This document shows, one piece after another, positions 49,029 to 56,432 of a stretch of 64,000 bases of DNA. The notes under the pieces are model-generated. The model was not told the origin of the DNA. It did no database searches and saw only the letters and a list, made by a program, of their open reading frames with translations. Source of the stretch: an uncultured Acidimicrobiales bacterium. GTDB taxonomy: Bacteria; Actinomycetota; Acidimicrobiia; Acidimicrobiales; Bin134. The stretch's first letter is position 1; every line of letters begins with the position of its first letter. The translations under genes and the position numbers were made by a program. The stretch lies in the NCBI GenBank assembly GCA_951813325.1, contig OX638350.1:2275954-2339953 (forward strand), written 5' to 3'.

Positions 49029-49394
49029 GTGGAACAAGCAATCCTCGCCATGCTGGGGATCATCATCACCCTGATGCTCTACCTGGACCGCGGCCGCCGC
49101 GCCGACGACGCTATGATCCGAAATGACATGAGCGACGGCAACGCCCAAATCCGCAAAGAGATGAGCAACGGCAACGCCCAAATCCGCAAAGAGATGAGCG
49201 ACGGCAACGCCCAAATCCGCAAAGAGATGAGCAACGGCAACGCCCAAATCCGACAGGAAATGCAAGACGGCCTCAAGCAGGTTCACAACCGGCTCGACAA
49301 GCTCACTGACATCGTCATGGACCTGTGCCGGAGAGTGGGCCGGCTAGAAGGCCGAGTCGGAGTCTTCGAGCCAAGACCCGACACTTCCCAGTAG
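49029..49394 (+). CDS. Small membrane protein with 11-residue coiled-coil repeats
   Basis: A 121-residue protein: an N-terminal membrane helix (AILAMLGIIITLMLYL), a basic RGRR, then four copies of MSDGNAQIRKE/MSNGNAQIRKE and a C-terminal coiled coil (QVHNRLDKLTDIVMDLCRRV, then GRLEGRV). GTG 49029 is supported by GGAGG 4 bases upstream. The layout recalls XhlA-like phage holin-helper proteins, but I cannot assign a function. Confidence 0.72.
   Translation: MEQAILAMLGIIITLMLYLDRGRRADDAMIRNDMSDGNAQIRKEMSNGNAQIRKEMSDGNAQIRKEMSNGNAQIRQEMQDGLKQVHNRLDKLTDIVMDLCRRVGRLEGRVGVFEPRPDTSQ
49128..49259 (+). repeat. Four 33-bp in-frame repeats (11-residue units)
   Basis: Units start at 49128, 49161, 49194 and 49227. 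Units 1 and 3 carry GAC (Asp) and units 2 and 4 carry AAC (Asn) at the third codon, so a 66-base pair was probably duplicated. Eleven-residue units favour a hendecad coiled coil. Confidence 0.85.
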
Positions 49395-49456
49395 CTGTGG
49401 CCCGCGACGGGCGAACCTTCCCCGAAACTGTCATTACCACGATGTAGTTTCAAAGG

Positions 49457-50941
49457 GTGGAGTCTGCCCGGCGACGGCAACCGACGACCACCTCTCATTT
49501 CGGGGTGAGCCGGCGGGAGGGACATGATTCCTCCGCGTTCTACGGCCGGTTTCCGGTGCCAGAGATCAGCGACGACTCTGAGGTAGCGGAACCGGCTTGT
49601 CGTGACCGGCTGTGGACCGGTGATGCCCGCAAGATGGATCTCTACGGGCAGGTCGCCGACAACTCCGTGGCCCTCGTGGTCACCTCCCCGCCCTATTTCG
49701 TGGGCAAGGAGTACGAGGCGGCAGTGGGCAAGGGCCACATTCCCGCCGATTATGTGGACTTCCTCACGATGCTCGAAGAGGTGTTCGCCCAGTGCGTGCG
49801 CAAACTTGAGCCTGGTGGGCGCATCGCGGTGAATGTGGCCAACTTGGGGCGCCGCCCATACCGCTCCTTGTCGGCAGATGTGATTGCCATACTCCAAGAT
49901 CGCCTGGGGCTGCTGCTGAGGGGTGAGGTGATTTGGCAAAAGGCCCGCGGCGCGGGAGGTAGCTGCGCATGGGGCAGTTTCCAGCGACCAGGCAACCCGG
50001 TATTGCGAGATCTCACCGAGAGAGTCGTCATCGCCTCAAAAGGGCGCTTCGACCGGGCCGTGCCCGCCGCCGAGCGTTCCGAGCGGGGGCTGCCGTCAGA
50101 GGGTACCGCCCATGTGGATGAGTTCATGGAGGCCACCACCGACGTGTGGGAGATACCCACCGAGTCGGCTACCCGGGTGGGCCATCCTGCGCCGTTCCCG
50201 GTGGAACTGCCCCAGCGGCTGATCGACCTCTACACCTATCGGGGTGATCTGGTGCTCGACCCGTTCATGGGCGCGGGGACCACTGGGGTGGCCGCAGTCC
50301 GCACCGGACGCCACTATGTCGGCTTCGACACCGACGCCGACTACATCGCCTTGGCCGAACAGCGCATCGCCGATGAGCGGGACCGGCTCGAACAGCCTAC
50401 AGAGGAGCCGCAGTGGCGCGTCACCGTCGCTCCATCGGCCAACAGTGCCGAACCCGAGTGGAGCGACGACTTCCAGGTTCGGGCCGGACAACAAGGCCGC
50501 AAGGCCCAGGAAATGGCCCGAGTCGTTCTCGAGCAGAGTGGATTCTGCAATATCCAGGAGAAGGTCAAGTTCTCCTGCGGCGTGGAGGTGAACTTTGAGG
50601 CCATCGACCAGCAGGGCAACCGTTGGCTATTCGATGTCTCAGGCGCCTTCACCGTCACCCAGCGTCCTGGGCTGCGCCGCACCGACACGCTGTGGAAGGC
50701 AGTGGGCAAAGCTTCGGTGTTGCATTCGTCCGGCGTTGCCGCCCCGCTGGTGCTGTTGACCACCGACCGGCCAGCCGCCAACAGCTCCGGTCAACGAGCG
50801 CTCCTAGCGGTCACTGGCCCGGACAAGCCGGTCTACAAGGTGATCGGGATGCTCGACTCCGGCGACGTCGCCCGTCTCGCCGAATTGGCGGGCGCGGGAC
50901 CGTGCGTCGAATCGGTTGTCGGTGAACGGAGGCAGAGGTAG
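49457..50941 (+). CDS. Site-specific DNA methyltransferase with extra C-terminal domain
   Basis: A 494-residue protein. The methyltransferase core has motif IV TSPPYF (residue 76 onward) before motif I DPFMGAGTTG (about 270), the beta-type order of N4-cytosine or N6-adenine enzymes. From about residue 345 an extra domain reads GRKAQEMARVVLEQSGF..VNFEAIDQQGNRWLFDVSGAF, then RRTDTLWKAVGKASVL. Its acidic and D-V-S pattern could be a PD-(D/E)xK nuclease-like fold, making this a possible restriction-modification fusion (inference). The GTG start is uncertain; homology-like sequence begins near CRDRLWTGDARKMDLYGQ. No separate restriction gene is adjacent. Confidence 0.85.
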   Translation: MESARRRQPTTTSHFGVSRREGHDSSAFYGRFPVPEISDDSEVAEPACRDRLWTGDARKMDLYGQVADNSVALVVTSPPYFVGKEYEAAVGKGHIPADYVDFLTMLEEVFAQCVRKLEPGGRIAVNVANLGRRPYRSLSADVIAILQDRLGLLLRGEVIWQKARGAGGSCAWGSFQRPGNPVLRDLTERVVIASKGRFDRAVPAAERSERGLPSEGTAHVDEFMEATTDVWEIPTESATRVGHPAPFPVELPQRLIDLYTYRGDLVLDPFMGAGTTGVAAVRTGRHYVGFDTDADYIALAEQRIADERDRLEQPTEEPQWRVTVAPSANSAEPEWSDDFQVRAGQQGRKAQEMARVVLEQSGFCNIQEKVKFSCGVEVNFEAIDQQGNRWLFDVSGAFTVTQRPGLRRTDTLWKAVGKASVLHSSGVAAPLVLLTTDRPAANSSGQRALLAVTGPDKPVYKVIGMLDSGDVARLAELAGAGPCVESVVGERRQR

Positions 50942-50989
50942 GCTGCTGAGGAATCTTCCCCCGTGACCTGTTTTGGTAGAGGAAAGATC

Positions 50990-51196
50990 ATGCAAGCTGC
51001 CATCGCAACGCTCATCGGAGTATTGGGCACCGGGTTCATCTCCTTGTTATTCCAGTTCATGAGGATGATGGGCACCAGGCTCGATCGCATCGAGTCGAAG
51101 GTCGACAACCTCAGCGGCGAGCTCAAGACCCACGGTGAGCGCTTGGCCCGTATCGAAACCAATCTGGACATCGATCCTCCCGCCGAAGCCGCATAG
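50990..51196 (+). CDS. Small membrane protein with coiled coil
   Basis: A 68-residue protein: MQAAIATLIGVLGTGFISLL is a membrane helix, followed by RLDRIESKVDNLSGELKTHG and ERLARIETNLD, a coiled coil of the XhlA type. ATG 50990 is supported by AGAGGAAAG 4-12 bases upstream. It follows the methyltransferase by 48 bases and has the same layout as the protein on its other side. Confidence 0.68.
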   Translation: MQAAIATLIGVLGTGFISLLFQFMRMMGTRLDRIESKVDNLSGELKTHGERLARIETNLDIDPPAEAA

Positions 51197-51260
51197 GGCT
51201 CAACTAGCACCGTTTTGGAGTAGAACGAAGGCCTCGTAGCCGCTGAGCCGTTGTTATCCC

Positions 51261-51432
51261 TTACAGCGAGATGACTTGGTCGCCTTGCTGGGTGGCTTGC
51301 CAGCGCAGGGCTTTGCGCTCGGCGAAGCCGATCCCGCCGTTCATGGTCAGCGCGATCAGGGCCAAGATGAACACGATGGCGAACGTGTCGCCGTAGGATA
51401 GCTGGTTGGCTGCGGTGATGAGCCGCTGGTCG
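51261..51432 (-). pseudogene. C-terminal scrap of an ABC permease
   Basis: The minus-strand frame ends LITAANQLSYGDTFAIVFIL, then GIGFAERKALRW, resembling the last membrane helix and tail of NitT/TauT-type permeases. Upstream of about 51432 the frame runs into unrelated sequence. No other part of the transporter is present. Confidence 0.55.
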
Positions 51433-51440
51433 AGGCCCCG

Positions 51441-51593
51441 CCCATCATGGCCGAGTGGGTCCGCCAGGGGCGCATCGCCTACCGGGTGGATGTGGTGGAC
51501 GGCATCGAGAACGCCCCCCAAGCACTGGCCCGCCTGTTCGAGGGCCGCAACATCGGCAAACAGCTCGTGAGCATGTCGCCCGGCGACGGCTAG
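51441..51593 (+). pseudogene. C-terminal scrap of an NADP-dependent MDR oxidoreductase
   Basis: MAEWVRQGRIAYRVDVVDGI, then ENAPQALARLFEGRNIGKQL is the typical end of medium-chain alkenal/quinone reductases (YfmJ-like). Only about 50 codons remain. It faces the permease scrap with no space between, so a deletion or rearrangement joined two broken genes here. Confidence 0.6.
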
Positions 51594-51609
51594 AACTAGC
51601 GTCGCAGCC

Positions 51610-52074
51610 ATGACTCCTGAGGATTTGGTGGAAATCGAGGCCATTCGCCAGCTCAAGGCCCGGTATTTCCGGTTGATGGACCAGAAGCGGTGGGACGAGT
51701 GGGAGAACGTGTTCTGCGACGATGTGGTGATCTCCACTCCCGACGACACCGGGGAGGGCTCGGACATCCACGGCAACAGGGCTTTCCGGGTGTACCTGGA
51801 GCCCATCTTGGCCCCGATCATCACCGCCCATCACGGCCACATGAGCGAGATCAGCATCGACGGGCCCGACACCGCCTCCGCGGTGTGGTCGATGGAGGAC
51901 CACCTGGACTGGCCGCCGGAGAGTGGCGTGGGCCAGATGTGGGGCACCGGCTGGTACGAGGAGACCTACCGCAAGGGCGACGACGGCCAGTGGCGGATCG
52001 CCACACTCTTGCTGCGCCGACAGCGGGTCGAGGTCGAGGGGAATCGGGTGTTCCCGAAGGAGCGGCCCGGCTGA
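51610..52074 (+). CDS. SnoaL-like (NTF2-fold) protein
   Basis: A 154-residue protein: EIEAIRQLKARYFRLMDQKR, WENVFCDDVVI, GHMSEISIDGPDTASAVWSM and GTGWYEETYRKGDDGQWRIA fit the SnoaL-like 4 family of small polar-substrate isomerases or ring-modifying enzymes. Substrate cannot be told. It starts 16 bases after the oxidoreductase scrap. Confidence 0.85.
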   Translation: MTPEDLVEIEAIRQLKARYFRLMDQKRWDEWENVFCDDVVISTPDDTGEGSDIHGNRAFRVYLEPILAPIITAHHGHMSEISIDGPDTASAVWSMEDHLDWPPESGVGQMWGTGWYEETYRKGDDGQWRIATLLLRRQRVEVEGNRVFPKERPG

Positions 52075-52205
52075 CCATCCACCGGGGTCGGCGAGCCCTG
52101 TCACCTACGGCGGCCTGGTGCAGGGGCGGACCGGGTCAGACTGCGGTGCCACTCCGCACCCTGGGTATCCCCCCTTTGGCCGGTCACCTCGATTAGGAGG
52201 TAACC

Positions 52206-52307
52206 ATGAATGTGATGGAAAAGGACAGGCCGCCGGGCAGGGCCAGGCACTGGCACGGGAATGTAGACAGGCACGTACACAGGCGCAGGGGTTGGATCGC
52301 TGCTTGA
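52206..52307 (+). CDS. Possible 33-residue basic peptide with strong ribosome-binding site
   Basis: AGGAGG (52195-52200) lies 5 bases before ATG 52206, the best ribosome-binding site in the window. The frame MNVMEKDRPPGRARHWHGNV, then DRHVHRRRGWIAA is rich in Arg and His. No family recognised. It could be a small protein, a leader peptide or the 5' scrap of a lost gene. Confidence 0.4.
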   Translation: MNVMEKDRPPGRARHWHGNVDRHVHRRRGWIAA

Positions 52308-52438
52308 GGAGCCGCCGAAACGGCCACAGCCGCGACGCGCACTAGCCCCACAATGGGGGCACCCAGAGCGGCGAATGCCCGAATACCCTGGAACCGGTGG
52401 TGTAGTACAACCCTTAGTGCGACGGCGCCCCCATACCC
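52308..52438. other. Intergenic region with hairpins
   Basis: GCCCCACAATGGGGGC (52345-52360) folds into a tight hairpin, and ATGGGGGC (52353-52360) can instead pair with GCCCCCAT (52427-52434) across about 66 bases. There is no T-run, so a simple terminator is doubtful. The interval 52075-52194 before the small frame shows nothing I can name. Confidence 0.35.
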
Positions 52439-53098
52439 CTACCCGTTAAGGATTATCACCACAACCACGCCTTCGGTCACAGAAAGCTCGGGTGTGGCGG
52501 TGGTGGCGCGATTGCTCACGCCTCGGCTGGCAAGGGGTTCGAGCACCTCGTCGTTGAGGGGCCAGGCGAGGCCGGTGGTGGTTAGGCGGGCGGGGGCGCC
52601 GAGGGCGAAGAGGGACACGGCGGCACCGGGTTCGGTTTCCAGAGTGCGCTGGCCGTGGACTACCACGGCTCGGGCATTGCCCAGCCAGGCCTCTATCTCA
52701 ACCCCGGCCCATCGGGGAGAAGCCAGGACGGCCAGGTTGCCGATGAGATGATCCAAGCGGCCGCCAGCGGCACCGATGACAATCACGCGGTCGGCGAGTC
52801 GGGCGGCCAGTTCCAGGGCCAGCTCCAAGTCGGTCTGGTCTTTGTCGGCGGGATGGCGCTCGATTCGGGTACCGGCCTGCTCAGCGGCCACCAGGGCTTC
52901 GGGCGACACCGAGTCCATGTCGCCCACTGCTACTGCTGGCGTCAGCCCGGCGGCCAGCGCGTGGTCGAGGCCGGCGTCGGCGGCCACCACTACGGAGTTG
53001 GCGGGGAGGCGGGCGATCTCGGCCGGGGTCGGGGAGTCGCCGCCGGCCACCACAACAACGGTGGCTGCGGCCGACCCCGACTCTGGCGACCGGGCCAC
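52439..53098 (-). CDS. Thiamine pyrophosphokinase-like protein
   Basis: A 219-residue protein of the ThiN/TPK type, which turns thiamine into thiamine diphosphate with ATP. Motifs: VVVAADAGLDHAL, AVGDMDSVSPEAL, HPADKDQTDLELAL and GAAGGRLDHLIGNLAVL. GTG 53098 overlaps the upstream stop by one base (TAGTG), and the longer open frame would overlap that gene. Confidence 0.88.
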   Translation of the reverse strand: MARSPESGSAAATVVVVAGGDSPTPAEIARLPANSVVVAADAGLDHALAAGLTPAVAVGDMDSVSPEALVAAEQAGTRIERHPADKDQTDLELALELAARLADRVIVIGAAGGRLDHLIGNLAVLASPRWAGVEIEAWLGNARAVVVHGQRTLETEPGAAVSLFALGAPARLTTTGLAWPLNDEVLEPLASRGVSNRATTATPELSVTEGVVVVIILNG

Positions 53099-54144
53099 TA
53101 GAACGACCGGGTGATGGCCCGGGTGGGGCCGAAGTTGTGGAGGCCGCCGGCGTGGAGGTTGCCGAGGCCGCCGGCGCACATCACAATGACGTCGGAGGGC
53201 TGCTCCACGATGTAAGCAGTGCCATCGGGGCTGATCCGGTCGCGTTCGGCCAGCCACTTCCTATGGGTCTCGGGAAACTGGTCGACCTTATGGCCAGCGT
53301 TGACCCACAGGGCTTCTTGCACGTCTTCGATGGTCGGGTAGGCGGCGGCCAGCATGTCGGCCCAAGGCGGGGGCACCACCACCATGACCTCGGCACCCCA
53401 GTGGGAGATGTAGGCATTGGTGCCCACATAGGCCAGCGACTGGCCGATGACCCAGGCCAGCGAGCGACCGTCGTCGGCCGCGATGTCGGCAATGTCCATG
53501 GTCCCGATGGTGCCGTAGACGGTGACTGCGTCGCCGCTCACCCCCCGGCGCTTGGCCAACGGCGGCCACGGGGAGCGCTCCTCCCACTCCCCCACCACCA
53601 GCCCCACCACCCGGGCCGGCTGGCCCAGCACGCACTTGGACGTCTCCCCGGCCACCTGGCCGCCGACATTGCGCATAACCAGCCGGATGGCCCGCCCGAT
53701 GGCCGGCCCCGCCCCGGCGGCGCCGCCGAAGCACCCGGCCTCGTAGGGCACATCCAGCCGGTCGCGGGCCGGGCCGTTCACGAGCAGACAGGGCACTACC
53801 GAGCTGGTGGTGGTGCTGAGGGCGAACAGGTCGAAGGGGCGCTCGGCCATGGCCTCCAGCGCGGCCATCATCAGCGGCATGGCCTCGGGGGCAGCACCGG
53901 CCATGCAGGCGTTGACGGCCAGCTTCTCCACCGTGCACCAGGCGTTGGCCGGCGGCACCTCCAACAGCACCGAATCGGCCGGGCGGCCGGCAGCGGCGGT
54001 GAACCGGGCCACCCGCTCGGGCGTGGGCGGGATCAGGGGGAGGCCGTCGCCCCAGCCCCGAGCCGTGGCCCAGGCCATGAACTCCGCCGGATCGTCGGGG
54101 ACCTCGACCCGCCCGTCGGGGATGGCACCGCCGTCAGGGGCCAT
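53098..54144 (-). CDS. Partner of the UGSC selenoprotein, function unknown
   Basis: A 348-residue protein. Recognisable stretches are GWGDGLPLIPPTPERVARF, VEKLAVNACMAGAAPEAMPL, CLLVNGPARDRLDVPYEAG and TSKCVLGQPARVVGLVVGEW. I recall this family beside UGSC proteins and with vague thioredoxin-related names, but no activity is established to my knowledge. Cysteines (NACMAG, AGCFGG, SKCVLG) could serve redox chemistry. Its ATG directly follows the TAA of the selenoprotein gene. Confidence 0.65.
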   Translation of the reverse strand: MAPDGGAIPDGRVEVPDDPAEFMAWATARGWGDGLPLIPPTPERVARFTAAAGRPADSVLLEVPPANAWCTVEKLAVNACMAGAAPEAMPLMMAALEAMAERPFDLFALSTTTSSVVPCLLVNGPARDRLDVPYEAGCFGGAAGAGPAIGRAIRLVMRNVGGQVAGETSKCVLGQPARVVGLVVGEWEERSPWPPLAKRRGVSGDAVTVYGTIGTMDIADIAADDGRSLAWVIGQSLAYVGTNAYISHWGAEVMVVVPPPWADMLAAAYPTIEDVQEALWVNAGHKVDQFPETHRKWLAERDRISPDGTAYIVEQPSDVIVMCAGGLGNLHAGGLHNFGPTRAITRSF

Positions 54145-54678
54145 TTACGCAGGCACTCCCAGGGAGTCCAGCAGCGACCCCCAGAAGTCGTGGGCGATCT
54201 GGCGCACCTCTGGCTCCGGTCGGGTGTCCAGCGGATAGGGCAGCACACAAAGCCGCAGGCCGGGCCGCTCCATGTTGCGGGCCATGATCTCGGCCAGCGG
54301 CACGAATTCTTCGGTTACGACGGCGACCGCCGTCTTGTCCTGGGCCGCCACCGCAACTGCGTCGTGGACGGTCCAGGACGTGCAGCTGCCTCAATTGCCG
54401 AGCCCGACGATGGCGATGTCCACGTCGGTGGCGAAACTCTCCAACTCCTCCAGCACCGCTTCCTCAAGCTTGACGTCCTGGCGGGATTCCGAGCACCACG
54501 GCACCACTTCGGCCCCGGCGGCCTCCAGCTTGCGGGTCCACTCGTCGGTGGCCCACAAGAAGGAGCGCCAGGTGAGATCGTAGCGGATGCCCACTCGCTT
54601 GCCGGTCAGAGGGCCGGCATCGGGCCCCCGATCCGGATCTACCGCCGGCGGAACAGCCGTCGGATCCAATACCAACAT
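54145..54678 (-). CDS. UGSC-family selenoprotein (in-frame TGA read as selenocysteine)
   Basis: Read with TGA at 54393-54391 as selenocysteine, the gene gives 177 residues. The part before it (MLVLDPTAVPP..DVDIAIVGLGN) and the part after it (GSCTSWTVHDAVAVAAQDKT to SLLDSLGVPA) join as GLGN-U-GSCTSW, the motif that names the UGSC (seleno)protein family. Selenocysteine is residue 96. Ordinary gene finding splits it into two fragments. A stable hairpin follows the TGA at once. The role is probably redox; the family function is unknown to me. It is co-transcribed with the 348-residue gene. A Cys-replaced or truly broken gene is the alternative; the intact flanks and hairpin argue against breakage. 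Confidence 0.82.
54353..54393 (-). promoter_or_regulatory. Bacterial SECIS-like hairpin downstream of the selenocysteine TGA
   Basis: On the minus strand, from +2 after the TGA, GCAGCTGC pairs with GCAGTTGC at +31 to +38 (8 pairs, one G-U). GTC pairs with GAC after a 2-base AC bulge. After a C/C mismatch TGGA pairs with TCCA, leaving the loop CCG. That is 15 pairs within 38 bases, placed where SelB-dependent SECIS elements lie. GG at +17 and +18 lies close to the apex. Confidence 0.7.
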
Positions 54679-54714
54679 GCCCGCAGACTACCGGCAAGGC
54701 AGGTTTGAAATCCG

Positions 54715-55524
54715 CTACCTGCCGGTGAAATCAGGGGGGCGGCCTTGCTGGCGGGATTCGGCCCACTCCCGGAAGTCGGCCGACCGGGACGACAGCTCCA
54801 TGGCGAAGGCCTCGTCGCCCAGGTGGGCCTCCAGGCTGCGGCCGGAGCTGCGGTGGATAAGGGTCTTGGCCAAGCCGACGGCCACGGTGGCCGAGGCGGC
54901 CAATCGGGCGGCCAGCGCGGCGGCCTCGGCATCGACTTGGTCAGCCGCGACCGCCTGGTGGATCAGCCCCCAGGCGGCGGCGTCGGCCCCGGAGATCTCT
55001 TCGCCCAGCATGAGCATCTGCTTGGCCCGGGCCACACCGGCCAGGCGAGGCAGCAGCCACGACGACCCGCTGTCGGGGGTGATGCCCATCGAGGTGAACG
55101 GGGCCCGCAATCGGGCACCGTCGGCAACCACCGCGAAGTCAGAGGCCAACACCAGGCTGAGGCCCAGTCCCACGGCCCACCCCCTTACCGCGCACACGAT
55201 GGGGACCTGCACCTCCAGCATCACCGGGATGAGCCGGTTCACCAGATAGGGCATGCGCCGGGAGATGCTGCCCGGCCGGGGACGGGAACCTCCGGCGGCC
55301 CGGCCCGCCAAGTCGAAGCCGCTGCAAAAGTTCTCTCCCACTGCGTTGAGCAGAACCGCGCGTATCTCCTCGTCGGCGCTGGCCGCCTCCAGGGTGTCGA
55401 TCAGGGCCAGCACGATGTCGTCGGTCAGCGAGTTGCGGCGCTGGGGGCGATCGAGGGTGAGGGTCAGCAGCGGCGGCGCCGAGACGACGTGCAGACCATC
55501 AGGCGGCGAGGGGTAGGGCTTCAT
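54715..55524 (-). CDS. Enoyl-CoA hydratase/isomerase family protein (PaaG-like)
   Basis: A 269-residue crotonase. The oxyanion-hole region is GENFCSGFDL and VRGWAVGLGLSLVL. Instead of the hydratase Glu pair it has GITPDSGSSWLLPRLAG with Asp, as in PaaG-type epoxyphenylacetyl-CoA isomerases. Activity on a CoA ester is likely; the exact substrate is open. It precedes the selenoprotein gene by 36 bases and may share its transcript. Confidence 0.85.
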   Translation of the reverse strand: MKPYPSPPDGLHVVSAPPLLTLTLDRPQRRNSLTDDIVLALIDTLEAASADEEIRAVLLNAVGENFCSGFDLAGRAAGGSRPRPGSISRRMPYLVNRLIPVMLEVQVPIVCAVRGWAVGLGLSLVLASDFAVVADGARLRAPFTSMGITPDSGSSWLLPRLAGVARAKQMLMLGEEISGADAAAWGLIHQAVAADQVDAEAAALAARLAASATVAVGLAKTLIHRSSGRSLEAHLGDEAFAMELSSRSADFREWAESRQQGRPPDFTGR

Positions 55525-55546
55525 GCCCGGCCCACGCTAGTGGTCC

Positions 55547-56347
55547 TTATGCAGGAGCAAGCTCAGCAGCGCCGAATGCCACCGAGAATCTCACGCACCA
55601 GACAACTACCGTGGAATAGCGGTCGAGGTCGAGGCCCCGGGGGATTTCGTAATTCTGGGTGCCCACGTTCCCCTTCAGATCGCCGAGGTCCACGTAGTCG
55701 TCGGTGAACTGGCCGGCGGGGGCATCTGGGGGTGCCGCACTCAGATAGACGTTCAGGTCGGGGCCGTTGTCGGTTCTGAAGTCCTCGAACCGCAAGAACC
55801 GCTGGCCGGTGCCGTCGCCCAGCACTTCCGCCCGGCCCCCTGTGGGGTGGCTGCGGCTGATGAACGAGCCTGACGCATCCACCCGCACTTGGGGCATATC
55901 AGGCATGGTCTCGGCCACCGGATCCTCCTCGGGCATGCCGAGTTCCTCCATCACCTCGTCCATCTCGGCGATGAGCTCCTCCGACAACTCGTCGCCCGGC
56001 ATGGCGCCCACTGCCGTCGTGGGAGGTGGGGTGCCGGGTTCGGGGGCCGGTGCAGTCGCCTCGGGCGCTGGGGCAGTTGCTGCCGAAGTCGGGGGGCCGG
56101 CTTCATCTGGCGTTGGCTCGGAAGCGGCCGGCTCGGCAAGCGGGGTGCCAGCCACCGCACCGCTGTCGAACACGGGGCCGGCCTCATCCACTTTGTCGTC
56201 AATGAAGTAGGTCTGGAACGCGAACCAGAAGAACACAGCCCAGATCAAGAATCCCAACAGGGCTGCAAGCACCACGGCGACCAGCACCTTGGCTCGGACC
56301 GACAATGCCTTCAACCATCCCCACAAGCGGGATATCAGCCGTTTCAT
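55547..56347 (-). CDS. Membrane-anchored DM13-domain protein
   Basis: A 266-residue protein: basic start MKRLISRLWGWLKALSVRAK, one membrane helix (VLVAVVLAALLGFLIWAVFF), an Ala/Pro/Glu-rich extracellular linker, and a C-terminal DM13 domain (GGRAEVLGDGTGQRFLRFED, PDLNVYLSA, DLGDLKGNVGTQNYEIPRGL, WCVRFSVAFG). DM13 domains are proposed to act in electron transfer outside the cell. ATG 56347 is preferred over longer frames. Divergent from the next crotonase. Confidence 0.85.
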   Translation of the reverse strand: MKRLISRLWGWLKALSVRAKVLVAVVLAALLGFLIWAVFFWFAFQTYFIDDKVDEAGPVFDSGAVAGTPLAEPAASEPTPDEAGPPTSAATAPAPEATAPAPEPGTPPPTTAVGAMPGDELSEELIAEMDEVMEELGMPEEDPVAETMPDMPQVRVDASGSFISRSHPTGGRAEVLGDGTGQRFLRFEDFRTDNGPDLNVYLSAAPPDAPAGQFTDDYVDLGDLKGNVGTQNYEIPRGLDLDRYSTVVVWCVRFSVAFGAAELAPA

Positions 56348-56432
56348 ACCACCCAATGTACGGGAGAAATCCCCCACAGGTGGCATACCCGACAACCGGG
56401 CATTGTTGAAGGGGGCGCGACAGACTGGCGAG

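Noticed and set aside
52353..52434. tRNA-like fold with a GGGGGC/GCCCCC acceptor-type stem
   Set aside because: No T-loop consensus (TTCGA) or anticodon arm of proper size was found on either strand.
54145..54678. Broken gene made of two fragments separated by a nonsense codon
   Set aside because: The TGA lies exactly at the U of a U-G-S-C motif, the flanks continue in the same frame, and a SECIS-like hairpin follows.
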